Positions 34,719 through 43,935 of a stretch of DNA of 64,000 bases are shown piece after piece. Under the pieces are notes generated by a model, which worked only from the letters and a program-made list of their open reading frames with translations, made no database searches and had not been told where the DNA came from. Source of the DNA: Bacteroides sp. 224 (GTDB lineage Bacteria > Bacteroidota > Bacteroidia > Bacteroidales > Bacteroidaceae); contig NZ_QVMK01000003.1 in NCBI RefSeq assembly GCF_010500995.1, forward strand, positions 62,001 through 126,000, written 5' to 3'. A program made the translations under genes and the position numbers. The first letter of the stretch is position 1, and each line of letters opens with the position of its first letter.

Positions 34719-35711
34719 TCAATTACCGTTCTTCTTATAGAACACTTTATTGGCTCCGGAAGTAATTTTGCAGTCGAAAGGATCGTTCTTTACAAACGAT
34801 TCGATATGGCGCATGCGTTTGTCTTCCAGAATTTCATCAACGGCTATTAGTATGCCGGTTTCCTCCACATCGCCAAAGCCATAGTTAATAGCTGTGCCAA
34901 ACATACGCATGGTAGGGCTCAAGCTCATATAAGCATTTACCAAAGGAGGTATATTGAAACCTAATTTACGGATTTCTCCATTCAAAATACGATAGTCTTC
35001 TTTGAATGTTTCTTTATCAAATAGTTTGGCCAAATCTGCTTCATCTGCTTCCATTTGCAAGGGGCGCAAAGGAGTAATCAGGCTATCTTTATCTTGGAAA
35101 TGTTTTTTGAGGAAGTAAAGAATCATATCGCGTCCTTGGCGGTGATAGCTTGGATACATGGTTACTTTTCCGAAGAAGTATTTTACTTCGGGCATGATAA
35201 CGGTCAACGCTCCCAGCCCGTCCCACAGATTATCCAACGCAAAAAGCCCTTTGCTTCCGGCGCGGGAAGACTGATATTCCAGGGTTACGAAAGAGCGTCC
35301 CAGTTCAATAGTCACCGGAAGATAATCCTTCACAAACTTATCGGAGAAATTAAACATGTGAGAAGTAGCCAGAATAGGATGCCCATCCTTATCGAACTCT
35401 ACATCTGTGCCTAATATATACCGGTATCCACCCAGAATTTCTTCGGCTTCGGGGTTCCATACAATCAGTTGCTTGTACGGATTCGCCATAGTATCGTACT
35501 CATCAATATCAATAGCAAGCCCTGTTCCTCCTCCGGCAGCGCGAAAAGCAATTTCCCTTAAACGTCCAATCTCCTTCATCACATTCGGAGAATCATGGTG
35601 TGTAATGATATAAATCTGGTTATGACTTTTATTAGTCATTCTCAAACGCTTCTCTTCGGTCAACTCCGCTTTAAGAATCTCTTTGCTTATCGGTGCAATA
35701 ATTTCTTCCAT
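34719..35711 (-). CDS. glsB: GNAT-type N-acyltransferase, likely glycine-lipid synthase subunit
   Basis: 330 residues of the hemolysin-like/OlsB acyltransferase family: REIAFRAAGGGTGLAIDIDEYD near residue 50, ELGRSFVTLEYQ, and GSKGLFALDNLWDGLGALTVIMPEVKYFFGKVTMYPSYHRQGRDMI. It should transfer a 3-hydroxy-acyl chain to the amino group of an amino acid. In Bacteroides thetaiotaomicron the adjacent pair glsB/glsA makes N-acyl glycine lipids. Family, order and adjacency (34 bases to the PlsC-type gene) agree here. Ornithine as an alternative head group cannot be ruled out from sequence. Confidence 0.82.
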   Translation of the reverse strand: MEEIIAPISKEILKAELTEEKRLRMTNKSHNQIYIITHHDSPNVMKEIGRLREIAFRAAGGGTGLAIDIDEYDTMANPYKQLIVWNPEAEEILGGYRYILGTDVEFDKDGHPILATSHMFNFSDKFVKDYLPVTIELGRSFVTLEYQSSRAGSKGLFALDNLWDGLGALTVIMPEVKYFFGKVTMYPSYHRQGRDMILYFLKKHFQDKDSLITPLRPLQMEADEADLAKLFDKETFKEDYRILNGEIRKLGFNIPPLVNAYMSLSPTMRMFGTAINYGFGDVEETGILIAVDEILEDKRMRHIESFVKNDPFDCKITSGANKVFYKKNGN

Positions 35712-35745
35712 ATACTTTTAATTATCCTCTCTCCCTTGGTTATTT

Positions 35746-36576
35746 CTAATCTTTTAATTTGTACACTTCCTCTTTCACGCATTCAGCCCACTGAATAGGC
35801 GTTTTAGACTTATCGAATGTTTGCCAAGGAATAGGTTTTCCAAAAACAACTGTAAATGTTTTATGTCTATTCTTAAACATTTCGTCTACCAAATAGAGCA
35901 TTGCCACATTGAATTTAATCCTCAGTTTTTTACAAAGATTTGCTAAATTATAAAAAAAATCGGAATTACGTCCCTCAAAATAGATAGGAACTACATCCCG
36001 TTGTGTTTGTATACTCTTTACTATAAAAGTTTTAGACCAGGCTAAATCGCGTATCTCCCCATTTTTTTGTCGCCTGGAGCATAGTCCTGCCGGGAACATA
36101 ATTAACTGATTATCAGATTTAAACCCGGCCTCTACCATCAGCGGAAAGTCTTTGGCTTGCTTGCCTGTTTTATTGATGGGAATAAACAAGGGGGCAAGTC
36201 CTTTTACGTTCATCAATATATCGTTCACCAAATATTTCACTTTTCCGTTATAGTATTTGCCTATCACATAGCCAAGAGCTACTCCATCTTGCCCACCCAA
36301 CGGATGGTTAGACACAAAAGTAAACAGTTTATCTTTGGGTAAATTCTCCAGCCCTTTTACTTCAACACGGGCATCCAGAAACTCCAGACAGGCTTCGAGG
36401 AAAGGCACACCGGGCTCTACATCTTTCGATTCACGCAAGAATACATTTATCTCATCCTGATGAACTATTTTCTTCAGATAAGAGATCAGAAACTTTGGGA
36501 TATATTTATAATGCTTCGGAGCCTTATTTCGAAGCACGCCATCTATATCAATCAGAAATAATGAATCGTCGGTCAT
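35746..36576 (-). CDS. glsA: PlsC-type O-acyltransferase, likely glycine-lipid synthase subunit
   Basis: 276 residues from the ATG at 36574-36576 (MTDDSLFLID). The frame allows an ATG 8 codons further upstream (36600), but that codon falls within the probable -7 box at 36598-36605. The acyltransferase block is degenerate, reading FVSNHPLGGQDG with the N-H-P-x-x-x-x-D spacing. It is followed by PAGLCSRRQKNGEI, where the usual PEG is PAG. No long transmembrane helix is obvious. By analogy with B. thetaiotaomicron GlsA it adds the second, ester-linked acyl chain to the N-acyl glycine made by the neighbour. Confidence 0.8.
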   Translation of the reverse strand: MTDDSLFLIDIDGVLRNKAPKHYKYIPKFLISYLKKIVHQDEINVFLRESKDVEPGVPFLEACLEFLDARVEVKGLENLPKDKLFTFVSNHPLGGQDGVALGYVIGKYYNGKVKYLVNDILMNVKGLAPLFIPINKTGKQAKDFPLMVEAGFKSDNQLIMFPAGLCSRRQKNGEIRDLAWSKTFIVKSIQTQRDVVPIYFEGRNSDFFYNLANLCKKLRIKFNVAMLYLVDEMFKNRHKTFTVVFGKPIPWQTFDKSKTPIQWAECVKEEVYKLKD

Positions 36577-36597
36577 TCTTTTAAAAAAAAGTATCTG

Positions 36598-36605
36598 CAA
36601 ATTTA
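36598..36605 (-). promoter_or_regulatory. Promoter -7 box for the glycine-lipid genes
   Basis: The minus strand reads TAAATTTG then C, an exact match, placing the transcript start near 36590. This supports the shorter glsA start. Confidence 0.5.
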
Positions 36606-36703
36606 GTCGAACTTTTTATTTATAGCAACAAAGTACCCTAAAAAAACGGCAAATAAGGCAAAAGGATCGCGTTATTTACCATCGAAAGAACTCCCTTTTC
36701 AAA

Positions 36704-36769
36704 TTGCCGGTAGCATTTCACTCATTTGCCGGTAGCATTTGCATGGATTGCCGGTAGCATTTTATTCAT
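36704..36769. repeat. Tandem array, 22-base period, three units (TTGCCGGTAGCATTT)
   Basis: The word TTGCCGGTAGCATTT occurs perfectly at 36704, 36726 and 36748, exactly 22 bases apart, with variable 7-base spacers. TGCCGGTAGCA is a near-dyad. The rest of the gap from 36606 to 37149 holds AT-rich DNA, three GCTATA words (36813, 36824, 36836), a 9-base palindrome and the mraZ control repeats. No gene was seen in it. The same word recurs at 53263-53299. Confidence 0.9.
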
Positions 36770-37050
36770 TTCTTAGTATCTGTATTATATTACTTCTTCT
36801 TCTTTATATATTGCTATAAGGTCGCTATAACGAACGCTATACTCTTTTCACAAACTTAATTACACAAATTATCGCGGCAAACAAGCATCAAAACATCAAG
36901 ATAAAAGCCAAAGATAGCATTTTTACTCCTTTTCATCGGCAATTTAAAAAGCAGATGCAGTATTTCAAAATTCGCTAAAACAGACATACAGAAATCAAAA
37001 TAAAAAGTAAATACGATGCGTTTTAGCAAACCGCCTTAGTTACCAACAAG

Positions 37051-37071
37051 TTATCAACAGGGTGTTGATAA
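37051..37071. promoter_or_regulatory. Perfect palindrome of two DnaA-box-like sites
   Basis: TTATCAACA, GGG, TGTTGATAA: two 9-base arms in perfect inverted orientation. Each arm differs from the DnaA box TTATCCACA at one position. It lies immediately upstream of the mraZ control repeats. It may be a DnaA-linked control of the division cluster, or a dyad for another regulator. Confidence 0.45.
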
Positions 37072-37079
37072 AAATATTA

Positions 37080-37119
37080 GTGGCTGGAAGTGGGGAATTG
37101 TGGAGAATTGTGTAACTTT
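37080..37119 (+). promoter_or_regulatory. mraZ operator repeats and -7-like box
   Basis: GTGG recurs at 37080, 37090 and 37100, with GTGT at 37110, exactly 10 bases apart; the two middle units share GTGG(G/A)(G/A)AATT or a close form. MraZ is known to bind TGG-type direct repeats with about 10-base spacing in front of its own operon, so this is a likely autoregulatory operator. TAACTTTA (37112-37119) resembles a -7 box with one mismatch, about 30 bases before the start. Confidence 0.65.
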
Positions 37120-37149
37120 ACATTCAAATCCTAATATAATAAGGAATAG

Positions 37150-37614
37150 ATGGCCAACTTTCTTGGAAATATCGAAGCTAAAGCGGATGCAAAAGGGCGA
37201 GTTTTCATCCCGGCTCAATTCAGAAAGCAGCTGCAAAGCTACTCTGAAGAGAGACTCATTATGCGCAAAGATATTTTTCAAGATTGCCTTACGCTCTACC
37301 CCGAGAGTGTATGGAACGAAGACTTAAATGAGTTAAAAGCAAAGCTAAGTAAATGGAACGCAGTTCACCAACAAATTCTGCGCCAATTTGTTAGTGATGT
37401 AGAAATAATAACACCCGACAGCAACGGGCGCATTCTCATTCCTAAACGGTATCTTCAATTAGCCGGTATCGAAAGCAAAGTTCGCTTTATTGGAGTGGTG
37501 AATAAGATCGAAATCTGGGCAAAAGAAAAAACAGAAGCACCATTCATTAATCCGATGGATTTAGGCGGCATGCTTCAGGATATAATGGGTGATAACAAAG
37601 ACAACTTGCAATGA
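37150..37614 (+). CDS. mraZ: Division/cell wall cluster regulator MraZ
   Basis: 154 residues with two SpoVT/AbrB-like MraZ repeats. The first begins FLGNIEAKADAKGRVFIPAQFRKQL and the second IITPDSNGRILIPKRYLQLAGIESKVRFIGVVNKIEIW. It binds tandem TGG repeats in the promoter of the dcw operon and usually represses it; such repeats stand at 37080-37113. The last 4 bases overlap rsmH. The C-terminal tail (MLQDIMGDNKDNLQ) is longer than in E. coli, as usual in Bacteroidota. Confidence 0.95.
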   Translation: MANFLGNIEAKADAKGRVFIPAQFRKQLQSYSEERLIMRKDIFQDCLTLYPESVWNEDLNELKAKLSKWNAVHQQILRQFVSDVEIITPDSNGRILIPKRYLQLAGIESKVRFIGVVNKIEIWAKEKTEAPFINPMDLGGMLQDIMGDNKDNLQ

Positions 37615-38537
37615 CGACATCCGAAGAAATAACATATCATGTACCTGTTCTCCTTAAAGAGAGTGTTGATGGAATGAACATCCAACCGGATGGCATTTAC
37701 GTAGACGTAACCTTTGGAGGCGGAGGGCACTCGAAAGAGATTCTTTCCCGATTGGGGAAAAACGGGAGGCTACTCAGCTTCGATCAAGACGAAGATGCCG
37801 AAAAAAACATTGTGAATGATCAGCGCTTCACCTTTGTGCGAAGCAACTTCCGATATCTGCCCAATTTCCTGAAATACCATCAGATAGAGCAGGCAGATGC
37901 CATTTTGGCCGACCTTGGCGTATCATCGCATCACTTTGATGATAGTGAACGGGGATTCTCTTTCCGATTCGACGGAGCGTTGGATATGCGAATGAATAAA
38001 CGCTCGGGCATAACCGCCGCAGATGTTGTGAACAATTACGGCGAGAAAGAGCTGGCCGACATTTTTTATCTGTACGGAGAGCTTAAAAACAGCCGGAAGC
38101 TGGCTTCGATTATTATTAAAGAGCGAGCCAATAAGAAAATTAAAACCATCGAAGAGTTCTTAACCATCATAAAACCTCTTTTCGGTAGAGAAAGAGAAAA
38201 GAAAGAACTGGCTAAAGTGTTTCAGGCACTTCGAATTGAAGTGAATCATGAAATGGAAGCACTGAAAGAGATGCTTTTAGCGGCTACGGAAATGCTAAAA
38301 CCGGGAGGTCGATTGGTTGTTATTACCTATCATTCTTTAGAAGACAGAATGGTGAAAAACCTGATGAAAACGGGCAATATTGAAGGTAAACAGCATCAAG
38401 ACTTCTTCGGGAACATACAAACGCCTTATAGACTCATTACCAACAAAGTAATTACTCCCAACGAGGAAGAGATTGCAAGAAATCCACGGTCGCGCAGCGC
38501 CAAACTAAGAATAGCAGAAAAGAAATTAGAACAATAA
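37611..38537 (+). CDS. rsmH: 16S rRNA (cytosine-1402-N4)-methyltransferase
   Basis: 308 residues. The SAM-binding loop YVDVTFGGGGHSKEIL is near residue 31, followed by SFDQDEDAEK, ADLGVSSHHFDDSERGFSFRFDGALDMRM and the C-terminal VVITYHSLEDRMVKNLM. It methylates N4 of C1402 in the ribosomal decoding centre. It overlaps mraZ by 4 bases (ATGA), the standard start of the dcw cluster. Confidence 0.97.
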   Translation: MTTSEEITYHVPVLLKESVDGMNIQPDGIYVDVTFGGGGHSKEILSRLGKNGRLLSFDQDEDAEKNIVNDQRFTFVRSNFRYLPNFLKYHQIEQADAILADLGVSSHHFDDSERGFSFRFDGALDMRMNKRSGITAADVVNNYGEKELADIFYLYGELKNSRKLASIIIKERANKKIKTIEEFLTIIKPLFGREREKKELAKVFQALRIEVNHEMEALKEMLLAATEMLKPGGRLVVITYHSLEDRMVKNLMKTGNIEGKQHQDFFGNIQTPYRLITNKVITPNEEEIARNPRSRSAKLRIAEKKLEQ

Positions 38538-38567
38538 ATAATATCAGCCAACAAAGGAGGTAAAACT

Positions 38568-38912
38568 ATGGAAGAGAAGAACACAACCGAGAAAAAAAAG
38601 AAAAAAGGGCCTTCTCTGAAAAGTATTTTAGGAGGAGACATCCTGGCTGCCGGTTTTTTAGACAGAAACAAGGGACTCATTGCTCTACTTGTTTTATTGG
38701 CTATTGTGTACATTCACAATCGTTATGCCAGCCAACAGCAGTTGATCGAGATAGATCACCTGAAAAAAGAACTGACAGACATCAAATACGATGCCCTTAC
38801 CAGAAGTTCTGAATTGATGGAAAAGAGCCGTCAATCCAGAATAGAGGAATATATATCAAAGGAAGAAAGCAGTTTGCAGACTTCTACCAATCCACCGTAT
38901 ATTATTAAATAA
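38568..38912 (+). CDS. ftsL: FtsL-like division protein
   Basis: 114 residues. The cytoplasmic N-terminus is lysine-rich (TTEKKKKKGPSLKSILGGD), followed by one transmembrane helix at about 45-61 (GLIALLVLLAIVYIHNR) and a periplasmic coiled coil (QQLIEIDHLKKELTDIKYDALTRSSELMEKSR). Position between rsmH and the transpeptidase and this topology identify the FtsL counterpart of Bacteroidota, which links FtsQ to the FtsW/FtsI synthase. Sequence similarity to E. coli FtsL is low, as is normal for this protein. Confidence 0.87.
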   Translation: MEEKNTTEKKKKKGPSLKSILGGDILAAGFLDRNKGLIALLVLLAIVYIHNRYASQQQLIEIDHLKKELTDIKYDALTRSSELMEKSRQSRIEEYISKEESSLQTSTNPPYIIK

Positions 38913-38928
38913 TTATACTGAAACGACT

Positions 38929-41049
38929 GTGGCAAACAAGAAAAACATAATGACTCGCTATTTCTTCGTAATCCTTGTGATGGGATTAATAGGAATAGCT
39001 ATTATCGTAAAGGCAAGCATTATCATGTTTGGCGAGCGAGAATACTGGAAAATTGTGGCCAATCGCTTCGTAAATGAAAATGTGATTGTTAAGCCTAATC
39101 GCGGCAACATACTATCGGCAGATGGTAAACTGATGGCAAGCTCTCTTCCGGAGTTCCGTATATACATGGACTTTAAAGCCGGAAAAGCGAAACAAGATAC
39201 TGCCTTAATGAACCATTTAAACGAAATCAGCGAAGGTCTGCATCGTATATTTCCCGATAAAACAGCCGCGCACTTCAAAAACCATATATTAAAAGGCCGG
39301 AAAGCCGGAAGCCGGAACTACCTGCTCTATCCTAAACGCATATCGTATATTCAATATAAGCAAGCCAAAGAGTTGCCTGTTTTCTGCTGGAAAAAAAATA
39401 TTGGTGGATTTCATGAGCAAGTATTCAACCAACGGAAGAAACCTTTCGGTTCATTGGCCAATCGTACGTTAGGCGATGTATATGCCGACACTGCGCAAGG
39501 TGCCAAAAACGGAATTGAATTAGCCTTCGACTCTATATTGAAAGGTAAAAACGGCATCACTCGCCGCCAGAAAGTAAAAAACCAGTTCCTCAGCCTGGTT
39601 GAGATTGCACCGGTAGACGGCTACGACGTAATCACTACCATTGATGTAGGCATGCAAGATATCTGCGAGAAAGCATTGGTAGATAAGATGAAAGATATTA
39701 ATGCCTCCGAAGGTGTGGCTATATTAATGGAGGTTTCTACGGGAGACATTAAGTCTATCGTAAACATGAATAAAGGAGCTGATGGAGTATACCGCGAAAC
39801 GCGTAACGGAGCCATCAGCAATATGATAGAACCGGGCTCTACCTTTAAAACCGCCTCTATTATGGTGGCTTTGGAAGATGGAGTTATCACCCCCGAAGAT
39901 GGTGTAGACACCGGAAACGGAATAAAGATAATGCATAAACGCCCCATGCGCGATCATAACTGGCGAAGAGGCGGTTATCAATACCTCACGGTTCCGCAGA
40001 TTCTAATGGTTTCGTCTAATATTGGTGTTTCTTCTCTCATAGAAAAGCACTATGGCAAAAACCCCGGCAAATTTGTAGACGGGCTTTACCGCATGAGCCT
40101 CCACGAACCATTGGGGCTGCAAATTGCCGGAGAGGGTAAACCCAACATACGCCATCCCAAATCGGGCAGATGGTCGAAAACGGCTCTTCCCTGGATGAGT
40201 ATAGGGTACGAAACACAGATTCCTCCCATCAATACGCTCGCCTTTTATAATGCAATAGCCAATAATGGGGTAATGGTGAAACCGCGGTTTGTAAAAGGGA
40301 TTGCCCGCAACAGCGAAATGGTAGAAGAATATCCAATAGAGGTTATTAACCCTTCTATTTGCTCCAAACGCACATTGAATCAGATACAAGATATCTTGGT
40401 GAAAGTGGTAAGCGAAGGGTTGGCAAAGCCGGCCGGTTCTTCTCAATTTCTGGTAGCCGGGAAAACCGGAACCGCACAGATATCGCAAGGAGCAGCAGGA
40501 TATAAAACCGGAACTGTTAACTATCTGGTTAGCTTCTGCGGTTACTTTCCGGCAGATGCCCCTAAATATACTTGCATTGTTGCTATTCAAAAACCCGGGC
40601 TTCCGGCTTCGGGAGGTTTAATGGCAGGAAGCGTTTTTGGTAAAATAGCCGAGAGGGTAATGGCTAAAAACATCCGAAAAGACATAAAAATGGCTATCGA
40701 CTCTACCAGTGTGGTTATTCCGGATGTAAAAGCCGGAGAAATGATTTATGCCAAACAAGTGCTGGAAGACTTAAAAATAAAAACTCAAACAGAGTTTAAA
40801 GCAAGAGGGCAAAAAGAAATTTGGGGAAATGCTCAGGCAATGGCCGAATCGGTGGTGCTGGAATCCAAAGAGTTAAACGAGAACATCATTCCCAGTGTGA
40901 TAGGTATGGGAGCCAAAGATGCTGTTTACTTGTTGGAAAGCAGAGGACTCAAGGTAAACATATCCGGTGTAGGGAAGGTAAAGCGCCAATCCATCGCACA
41001 AGGAAGCAAAGCTGTTAATGGGCAAACCATTGCTCTTCAACTTAACTAA
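38929..41049 (+). CDS. ftsI: Division transpeptidase (penicillin-binding protein, FtsI type) with PASTA domain
   Basis: 706 residues from a GTG start; an in-frame ATG 7 codons later (38950) is an equally good start. A membrane anchor lies at about 10-32, then the dimerisation domain ([17 protein letters not shown]). The transpeptidase domain has S304-T-F-K307, S362-S-N364 and K512-T-G-T. The C-terminus has one clear PASTA domain ([23 protein letters not shown]) preceded by a weaker one. It cross-links septal peptidoglycan together with FtsW. PASTA domains are absent from E. coli FtsI but usual in this phylum. Gap of 16 bases from ftsL. Confidence 0.95.
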   Translation: MANKKNIMTRYFFVILVMGLIGIAIIVKASIIMFGEREYWKIVANRFVNENVIVKPNRGNILSADGKLMASSLPEFRIYMDFKAGKAKQDTALMNHLNEISEGLHRIFPDKTAAHFKNHILKGRKAGSRNYLLYPKRISYIQYKQAKELPVFCWKKNIGGFHEQVFNQRKKPFGSLANRTLGDVYADTAQGAKNGIELAFDSILKGKNGITRRQKVKNQFLSLVEIAPVDGYDVITTIDVGMQDICEKALVDKMKDINASEGVAILMEVSTGDIKSIVNMNKGADGVYRETRNGAISNMIEPGSTFKTASIMVALEDGVITPEDGVDTGNGIKIMHKRPMRDHNWRRGGYQYLTVPQILMVSSNIGVSSLIEKHYGKNPGKFVDGLYRMSLHEPLGLQIAGEGKPNIRHPKSGRWSKTALPWMSIGYETQIPPINTLAFYNAIANNGVMVKPRFVKGIARNSEMVEEYPIEVINPSICSKRTLNQIQDILVKVVSEGLAKPAGSSQFLVAGKTGTAQISQGAAGYKTGTVNYLVSFCGYFPADAPKYTCIVAIQKPGLPASGGLMAGSVFGKIAERVMAKNIRKDIKMAIDSTSVVIPDVKAGEMIYAKQVLEDLKIKTQTEFKARGQKEIWGNAQAMAESVVLESKELNENIIPSVIGMGAKDAVYLLESRGLKVNISGVGKVKRQSIAQGSKAVNGQTIALQLN

Positions 41050-41060
41050 TTATTATAAAC

Positions 41061-42515
41061 ATGATACTAAGCGAGCTACTACAGAAAATTCAACCAATCC
41101 GAATCGTAGGCGATACGGACAAAGATATAACAGGGGTGAATATAGACTCTCGTCTGGTTGAATCCGGCCATTTATTTATGGCCATGAAAGGCACTCAAAC
41201 AGACGGACACGCCTATATACCAGCTGCTCTTCAAAAAGGAGCAACTGCCATTTTATGCGAAACACTTCCGGAAGAGATCAATAATGCCATCACCTATATT
41301 CAGGTAGCAGATAGCGAGGATGTGGTAGGCAAAGTAGCCACTACCTTCTACGGCGACCCAACTACCAAGATTGATTTGGTAGGGGTAACGGGTACAAATG
41401 GTAAAACCACCATCGCCACCTTATTATATAACCTGTTTCAACACTTCGGATATAAAACCGGGTTGATTTCTACCGTATGCAATTACATTGACGATGAAGC
41501 CATCCCCACAGAGCATACCACCCCAGACCCTATCACCTTAAATAAACTTCTGGGACGCATGGCGGATGAGGGCTGCAAGTATGTTTTTATGGAGGTTAGC
41601 TCCCATTCCATCGAGCAAAAGCGCATTAGCGGACTTAAATATGCAGGGGGTATATTCACCAACTTAACACGCGATCATATTGATTACCATAAAACAATGG
41701 AGAACTATCTGAAAGCAAAAAAGAAGTTCTTCGACGATATGCCTAAAAATGCATTCAGCCTGACAAACCTGGATGATAAGAATGGTTTGGTAATGACCCA
41801 AAATACACGCTCCAAAGTTTATACTTACTCGCTGCGTAGCTTGAGCGAGTTTAAAGGTCGTATCCTTGAATCTCACTTCGATGGAATGCTGCTTGAGTTT
41901 AACAATAAGGAGTTTTTCGCCCAATTCATCGGTAAATTCAATGCTTCCAACTTATTGGCGGTATTTGGCGCAGCCGTTTTATTAGGTAAGAAAGAAGAGG
42001 ATGTATTATTGGCATTAAGCACATTGCACCCCGTAGCCGGACGCTTTGATGCACAACGCTCTCCAAGCGGATACACCGCCATCGTTGATTATGCCCACAC
42101 CCCGGATGCTTTGGTAAATGTACTAAACGCCATTCATGAAGTGCTGGAAGGCAACGGAAAAGTAATCACCGTAGTAGGCGCAGGCGGCAACAGAGATAAA
42201 GGGAAACGCCCTATCATGGCCAAGGAATCGGCCCGGTTGAGCGACAAGCTTATCATCACCTCCGACAACCCTCGCTTCGAAGAGCCGCAAGACATCATCA
42301 ATGATATGTTGGCAGGTTTGGATGCCGAAGATCGCAAAAAGACCATCAGCATTACCGATCGTAAAGAGGCCATCCGCACAGCCGCCATGCTTGCAGAGAA
42401 AGGAGATGTTATACTCATTGCCGGTAAAGGACATGAGACTTACCAGGATATTAAAGGAGTAAAACATCATTTTGACGATAAAGAGATTATTAAAGAGATA
42501 TTTCAACAGCAGTAA
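41061..42515 (+). CDS. murE: UDP-MurNAc-L-Ala-D-Glu:meso-diaminopimelate ligase
   Basis: 484 residues. ATP-binding [19 protein letters not shown], the central [13 protein letters not shown] and [11 protein letters not shown]. The specificity motif is DNPR ([14 protein letters not shown]), the signature for meso-diaminopimelate rather than lysine, so the peptidoglycan is the DAP type. It adds the third residue to the stem peptide in the cytosol. It follows the transpeptidase gene by 11 bases. Confidence 0.97.
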   Translation: MILSELLQKIQPIRIVGDTDKDITGVNIDSRLVESGHLFMAMKGTQTDGHAYIPAALQKGATAILCETLPEEINNAITYIQVADSEDVVGKVATTFYGDPTTKIDLVGVTGTNGKTTIATLLYNLFQHFGYKTGLISTVCNYIDDEAIPTEHTTPDPITLNKLLGRMADEGCKYVFMEVSSHSIEQKRISGLKYAGGIFTNLTRDHIDYHKTMENYLKAKKKFFDDMPKNAFSLTNLDDKNGLVMTQNTRSKVYTYSLRSLSEFKGRILESHFDGMLLEFNNKEFFAQFIGKFNASNLLAVFGAAVLLGKKEEDVLLALSTLHPVAGRFDAQRSPSGYTAIVDYAHTPDALVNVLNAIHEVLEGNGKVITVVGAGGNRDKGKRPIMAKESARLSDKLIITSDNPRFEEPQDIINDMLAGLDAEDRKKTISITDRKEAIRTAAMLAEKGDVILIAGKGHETYQDIKGVKHHFDDKEIIKEIFQQQ

Positions 42516-42545
42516 CAAACACAAAGCAATCAATCAACAAGAATT

Positions 42546-43814
42546 ATGTTATACTATTTATTCCAGTGGCTTCAACAATTCGATCTTCCGGGAACAGGAG
42601 TATTCAATTACGTTTCGTTCCGCGCATTGATCGCTGTGATTCTATCTCTGCTTATATCCAGTATATTCGGAGATAAATTCATCAATCTGCTGAAACGCAA
42701 ACAGATTACCGAGGTTCAGCGCGATGCCAGAATCGACCCATTCAACGTAGGTAAAGTAGGTGTACCAAGCATGGGGGGAGTTATTATTATTGTGGCCATT
42801 CTTATACCTTGCTTGTTGTTGGGTAAGCTTCATAATACATATATGATTCTGATGCTTATCACCACAATTTGGTTGGGAGCTTTAGGTTTTGCCGATGATT
42901 ACATCAAAATATTCAAGAAAGATAAAGAAGGGCTACATGGTAAGTTCAAGGTTATCGGACAAGTAGGGTTGGGCCTAATCGTTGGGCTTACATTATACCT
43001 GAGCCCAAATGTGGTTATCCGCGAAAACGTGGAAATACATAAAGAAGGACAGGGAATGACCGTAGTTCATGGCACAGAGGCCATTAAGTCTACCAAAACC
43101 ACCATCCCTTTCTTTAAAAACAACAACCTGGACTATGCCGACTTGGTTAGCTTCTGCGGAGAATACGCACAAACTGCCGGTTGGATTCTATTTGTAATTG
43201 TCACCATATTTGTGGTTACTGCCGTATCTAACGGAGCCAATTTAAACGATGGAATGGACGGAATGGCTGCGGGTAATTCCGCAATCATAGGACTGACGCT
43301 CGGGATACTGGCTTATGTATCCAGTCACGCCGCCTTTGCCAGCTACCTGAACATCATGTTTATTCCGGGTAGCGAGGAACTGGTAATCTTTATCTGCGCA
43401 TTTATCGGAGCGTTAATCGGTTTCCTTTGGTACAATGCATTCCCTGCTCAGGTATTTATGGGCGATACGGGTAGTTTAACCATTGGTGGGATTATTGCCG
43501 TATTTGCCATTATCATTCACAAAGAGCTTTTAATCCCTATACTTTGCGGAGTTTTCCTTGTAGAAAACTTATCGGTAATCTTACAAGTGAATTATTTCAA
43601 AAGGGGGAAAAAGAAAGGCGTGCGTCAACGTATATTCAAGCGCACCCCTATTCACGATCATTTCCGTACAACGATGGCTCAACTCGATCCGAATTGTACG
43701 TATATGTTTACCAAGCCAACCAATGTATTCCATGAATCAAAGATTACGGTTCGATTCTGGATTGTAACTATTGTATTGGCAGCTATTACAATTATTACTT
43801 TAAAGATAAGATAA
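42546..43814 (+). CDS. mraY: Phospho-MurNAc-pentapeptide translocase MraY
   Basis: 422 residues, about ten membrane helices. It links UDP-MurNAc-pentapeptide to undecaprenyl phosphate (lipid I). Seen: PSMGGVIII, GALGFADDYIKIFKKDKEGLHGKFKV with the Asp pair, NGANLNDGMDGMAAG, AFPAQVFMGDTGSLTIGG and KRTPIHDHF with the metal/substrate histidines. It is about 60 residues longer than E. coli MraY because of a polar loop near residues 155-200 (VEIHKEGQGMTVVHGTEAIKS), which is usual in Bacteroidota. Confidence 0.96.
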   Translation: MLYYLFQWLQQFDLPGTGVFNYVSFRALIAVILSLLISSIFGDKFINLLKRKQITEVQRDARIDPFNVGKVGVPSMGGVIIIVAILIPCLLLGKLHNTYMILMLITTIWLGALGFADDYIKIFKKDKEGLHGKFKVIGQVGLGLIVGLTLYLSPNVVIRENVEIHKEGQGMTVVHGTEAIKSTKTTIPFFKNNNLDYADLVSFCGEYAQTAGWILFVIVTIFVVTAVSNGANLNDGMDGMAAGNSAIIGLTLGILAYVSSHAAFASYLNIMFIPGSEELVIFICAFIGALIGFLWYNAFPAQVFMGDTGSLTIGGIIAVFAIIIHKELLIPILCGVFLVENLSVILQVNYFKRGKKKGVRQRIFKRTPIHDHFRTTMAQLDPNCTYMFTKPTNVFHESKITVRFWIVTIVLAAITIITLKIR

Positions 43815-43935
43815 TTTGAGTTTATAGTTTTGAGTTTGTAGTTTATACAAGAGCAAATAAGTATATATCACAATCTCAAGAACTACAAAAGGCATCCAAA
43901 AACTATAAACTATAAACTAAAAACAATAAACTAAA
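43815..43935. repeat. AT-rich heptad repeats, imperfect inverted, mraY-murD gap
   Basis: Left part has GAGTTTATAG and GTAGTTTATA phrases; right part has the complementary AACTATAAACTATAAACT and ATAAACTAAA. The basic step is 7 bases (AACTATA and variants). The gap breaks an otherwise tight operon. Related heptads lie at 52576-52710 and 58942-59100. Confidence 0.75.

Noticed and set aside
36813..36841. Three GCTATA words 11-12 bases apart
   Set aside because: Short AT-rich words with uneven spacing; too weak to call an operator.
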